From positions 1 through 17,951 of the forward strand of contig JAFIEC010000421.1 in the NCBI GenBank assembly GCA_020832725.1: a stretch of 17,951 bases of DNA. The letters run 5' to 3'. The translations under genes were made by a program, and so were the position numbers. Under the pieces are notes generated by a model. It was not told the DNA's origin and did not search any database. It was given only the letters and a program-made list of their open reading frames with translations. Source of the stretch: Paracoccaceae bacterium (GTDB lineage Bacteria; Pseudomonadota; Alphaproteobacteria; Rhodobacterales; Rhodobacteraceae). Positions 1-17,951 of this stretch are shown one piece after another (position 1 is the first letter of the stretch; every line of letters begins with the position of its first letter).

Positions 1-16708
<16,708 letters not shown>

Positions 16709-16737
<29 letters not shown>

Positions 16738-17275
16738 GCCGCTGGCGCAACGCCTTCGCACCGCGCTTGTCCCGTCACTTTTCGCGCTTGTCTCTGCCTC
16801 GTTTCTTGCCCCTGCCGCCGCCGCCGAATCGGGGCCGCTGGTGCAGGAACCCCATGGCGATTGGGTTCTCCTGCGCGGTGCCGGCATCTGCCAGTTGCGC
16901 CATACGATTCTGAGCGCGGCCAGTGGTGCGGTTCTGCTGGAAATGCTGCTCCTGCCCCCGGGACAGGGGCGCGACGGTGCGCTTGCCGGGCTGCGGGTAC
17001 CGCTTGGGGTCAGTCTGCCGGACGGCATCGCCTGGCGCCACCGCGCCCGGCCCGACGAGGCCATCGCCCTTGCATGGCAACACTGCGACCCCGACCTGTG
17101 CCTCGCGGCTGGCGAGATCAGCCGGGCCGAACTTGACCGGCTGCGCCGTGGTGCCTCGATCGAGGTGGGCTTTCGCCCCCTTCCCGGCGCCAACCCGGTG
17201 CGCATCGCCGTCTCGCTGCGGGGGGTGACCGCGGGCTGGCGAGCCCTCGAGGCCTGCGAGGCCGGTGCGGGCTGA
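16709..17275 (+). CDS. IalB-family (invasion-associated locus B) exported protein
   Basis: The product is 188 residues, the usual size for IalB-family proteins. A basic N-terminus (MTKRRSAGSK), a hydrophobic core around residues 18-35 and an AAAA/ES site near residue 39/40 make a clear Sec signal peptide, so it acts in the periplasm or outer envelope. Family features: H-G-D-W at 49-52, RVPLGVSLPDGIAWR (96-110), C126-D-P-D-L-C131, and the final I-A-V-S-L-R-G-V-T strand (166-174). Cysteines are at 61, 126, 131 and 183. The Cys often found just after G-D-W is absent, so C61 may pair differently. The start overlaps the end of the giant gene by 29 bp with a good ribosome binding site, which implies coupling. 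In-frame upstream ATGs (from 16145) were rejected because they precede the signal peptide and lie in the giant gene's repeats. IalB affects erythrocyte invasion in Bartonella; elsewhere the family role is poorly known. Confidence 0.87.
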
Positions 17276-17302
17276 GCATGGCGGGCAATTCCGGCACCGG
17301 CC
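17260..17302 (+). terminator. Weak hairpin candidate at the end of the IalB-family gene
   Basis: GGCCGGTGC (17260-17268) can pair with GCACCGGCC (17294-17302), a 9-bp stem around a loop of 25 bases that spans the stop codon. No T-run follows, so this is not a typical intrinsic terminator. It could be an attenuating or RNA-stabilising structure, or simply chance in GC-rich DNA. Confidence 0.25.
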
Positions 17303-17451
17303 CCGCTCAAGCGCGACCCGCCCTGCCCCGGCCCTGAATCACCTGGCCCGATGACACCGGAGGCGTCTTGATCATCGCAGAATGCAGCGCGGGGCGCGCA
17401 TCGGGGAGGGCCGTGCTTGCCGTGGCCCGGGCCGCGTGGAAAGCTGTGCCC
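17276..17451. other. Intergenic gap
   Basis: The 176 bases between the IalB-family stop and the cation transporter start hold no convincing gene. Any promoter for the transporter would have to lie here, but I see no clear -35/-10 pair. The frame of the transporter is open back to 17338, so part of this could be leader coding sequence if a non-ATG start were used. Confidence 0.6.
17438..17443 (+). promoter_or_regulatory. Ribosome binding site candidate for the cation transporter
   Basis: GGAAAG lies eight bases before ATG 17452 in otherwise GC-rich sequence. It supports ATG 17452 over the in-frame GTG at 17446 and the more distant GTG/TTG codons. Confidence 0.55.
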
Positions 17452-17951
17452 ATGAACGAACCCCTGCGCGCGCCCGACCACGACAATGCCCCTCCCGGCA
17501 CCTTGCGGGACAAGCGCCGCGCGGCGTTGGCGGGCCTGTGGACGAACGGCCCCCTTGCCGCGGCAAAGATCACGGTGGGAATTGCTGCGCAAAGTCAGGC
17601 GCTGGTGGCGGACGGGGTGCATTCGCTCTCGGATATGGTGTCGGATGCGGCCATCCTCTGGGCGCTGGGTCATTCCGACCGGCCTGCGGATGCCGACCAT
17701 CCCTTTGGCCACGGACGTTTCGAAACCATCGCGACCCTGGTCGTGGCGCTGATGCTGGGTCTGGCAGCCCTGGGCATACTGGTGGATGCGGGGCTGCGTC
17801 TTGTCGCCCCGGCGGGCGGCTCTCCGGGCGCGCTTGCCCTGTGGGTGGCGGCGGGCTCGATCCTGCTCAAGGAGGGGCTCTATCGCTACACGGCACGGGT
17901 CGCGCTGCGGACCGGATCGGCGATGCTGATGGCCAATGCCTGGCATCACCG
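17452..17951 (+). CDS. Cation diffusion facilitator (FieF/MMT1-type) efflux transporter, 3'-partial
   Basis: The first 166 residues are in the window; the gene runs off the right edge. After a short cytoplasmic N-terminus come a first membrane segment (about 25-45), then ALVADGVHSLSDMVSD (50-65), where H57 and D61 are the HxxxD metal-site pair on helix 2. Next is the family signature DHPFGHGRFE (82-91) in the helix 2-3 loop, hydrophobic helices at about 92-117 and 126-143, KEGLYRYT (140-147), and A-N-A-W-H-H at the end, the start of the second metal-site motif on helix 5. Members export divalent metals (Zn, Fe, Mn, Cd) from the cytoplasm in exchange for protons. HxxxD is compatible with Zn, but the substrate cannot be fixed from this part. 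It has its own ribosome binding site and a 176-bp gap, so it is probably not functionally tied to the upstream pair. Confidence 0.95.
   Translation, partial: MNEPLRAPDHDNAPPGTLRDKRRAALAGLWTNGPLAAAKITVGIAAQSQALVADGVHSLSDMVSDAAILWALGHSDRPADADHPFGHGRFETIATLVVALMLGLAALGILVDAGLRLVAPAGGSPGALALWVAAGSILLKEGLYRYTARVALRTGSAMLMANAWHH

Noticed and set aside
17260..17302. Strong rho-independent terminator
   Set aside because: A 9-bp stem is possible, but the loop is long and no T-run follows; kept only as a weak candidate.

Overview
The window is very GC-rich, with strong G/C preference at third codon positions. Almost all of it is one giant open reading frame on the + strand that is already open at base 1, so the true gene starts upstream, and it ends at TAA 16735-16737. 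Together with the small IalB-family gene and the FieF/MMT1-type cation efflux gene behind it, this suggests an alphaproteobacterium. I would guess Rhodobacterales (Paracoccus/Roseobacter-like), but that placement is inference from gene style, not from a marker gene.

Layout: (1) bases 1-16737 encode at least 5,578 residues of a giant, low-complexity, beta-rich and presumably exported surface protein. Its first two thirds (about 67-10430) are an array of roughly 49 diverged units of about 70 residues. Each unit has a 'V-x-V-x-A' strand followed by a Gly-rich hydrophobic strand pair. The array is interrupted by Gly/Asp/Glu/Pro-rich linkers and by a tryptophan-periodic insert. The last third (about 11590-16080) looks like a filamentous-haemagglutinin-type beta-helix with recurring 'G-[ST]-I-G' turns. 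It carries a coiled coil just before it, a lone CX5C cysteine pair and a large helix-rich insert of about 170 residues. The C-terminus is a 39-bp tandem repeat encoding acidic 13-residue units, then a highly charged disordered tail. No beta-barrel, sortase or RTX-type C-terminal module is visible.

(2) An IalB-family exported protein (16709-17275) starts inside the last codons of the giant gene with a 29-bp overlap. Its ribosome binding site is built into the acidic tail codons, so the two genes look translationally coupled. (3) A 176-bp gap with no strong terminator is followed by (4) the 5' part of a cation diffusion facilitator gene (17452 to window end), probably unrelated to the first two.

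The working idea is that the giant protein and its overlapping IalB-like partner form a surface-display or adhesion unit, with the small protein possibly acting as an envelope helper. The overlap is seen directly; the functional pairing is inference. No RNA genes, insertion sequences, CRISPR arrays, attachment sites or origins were seen.
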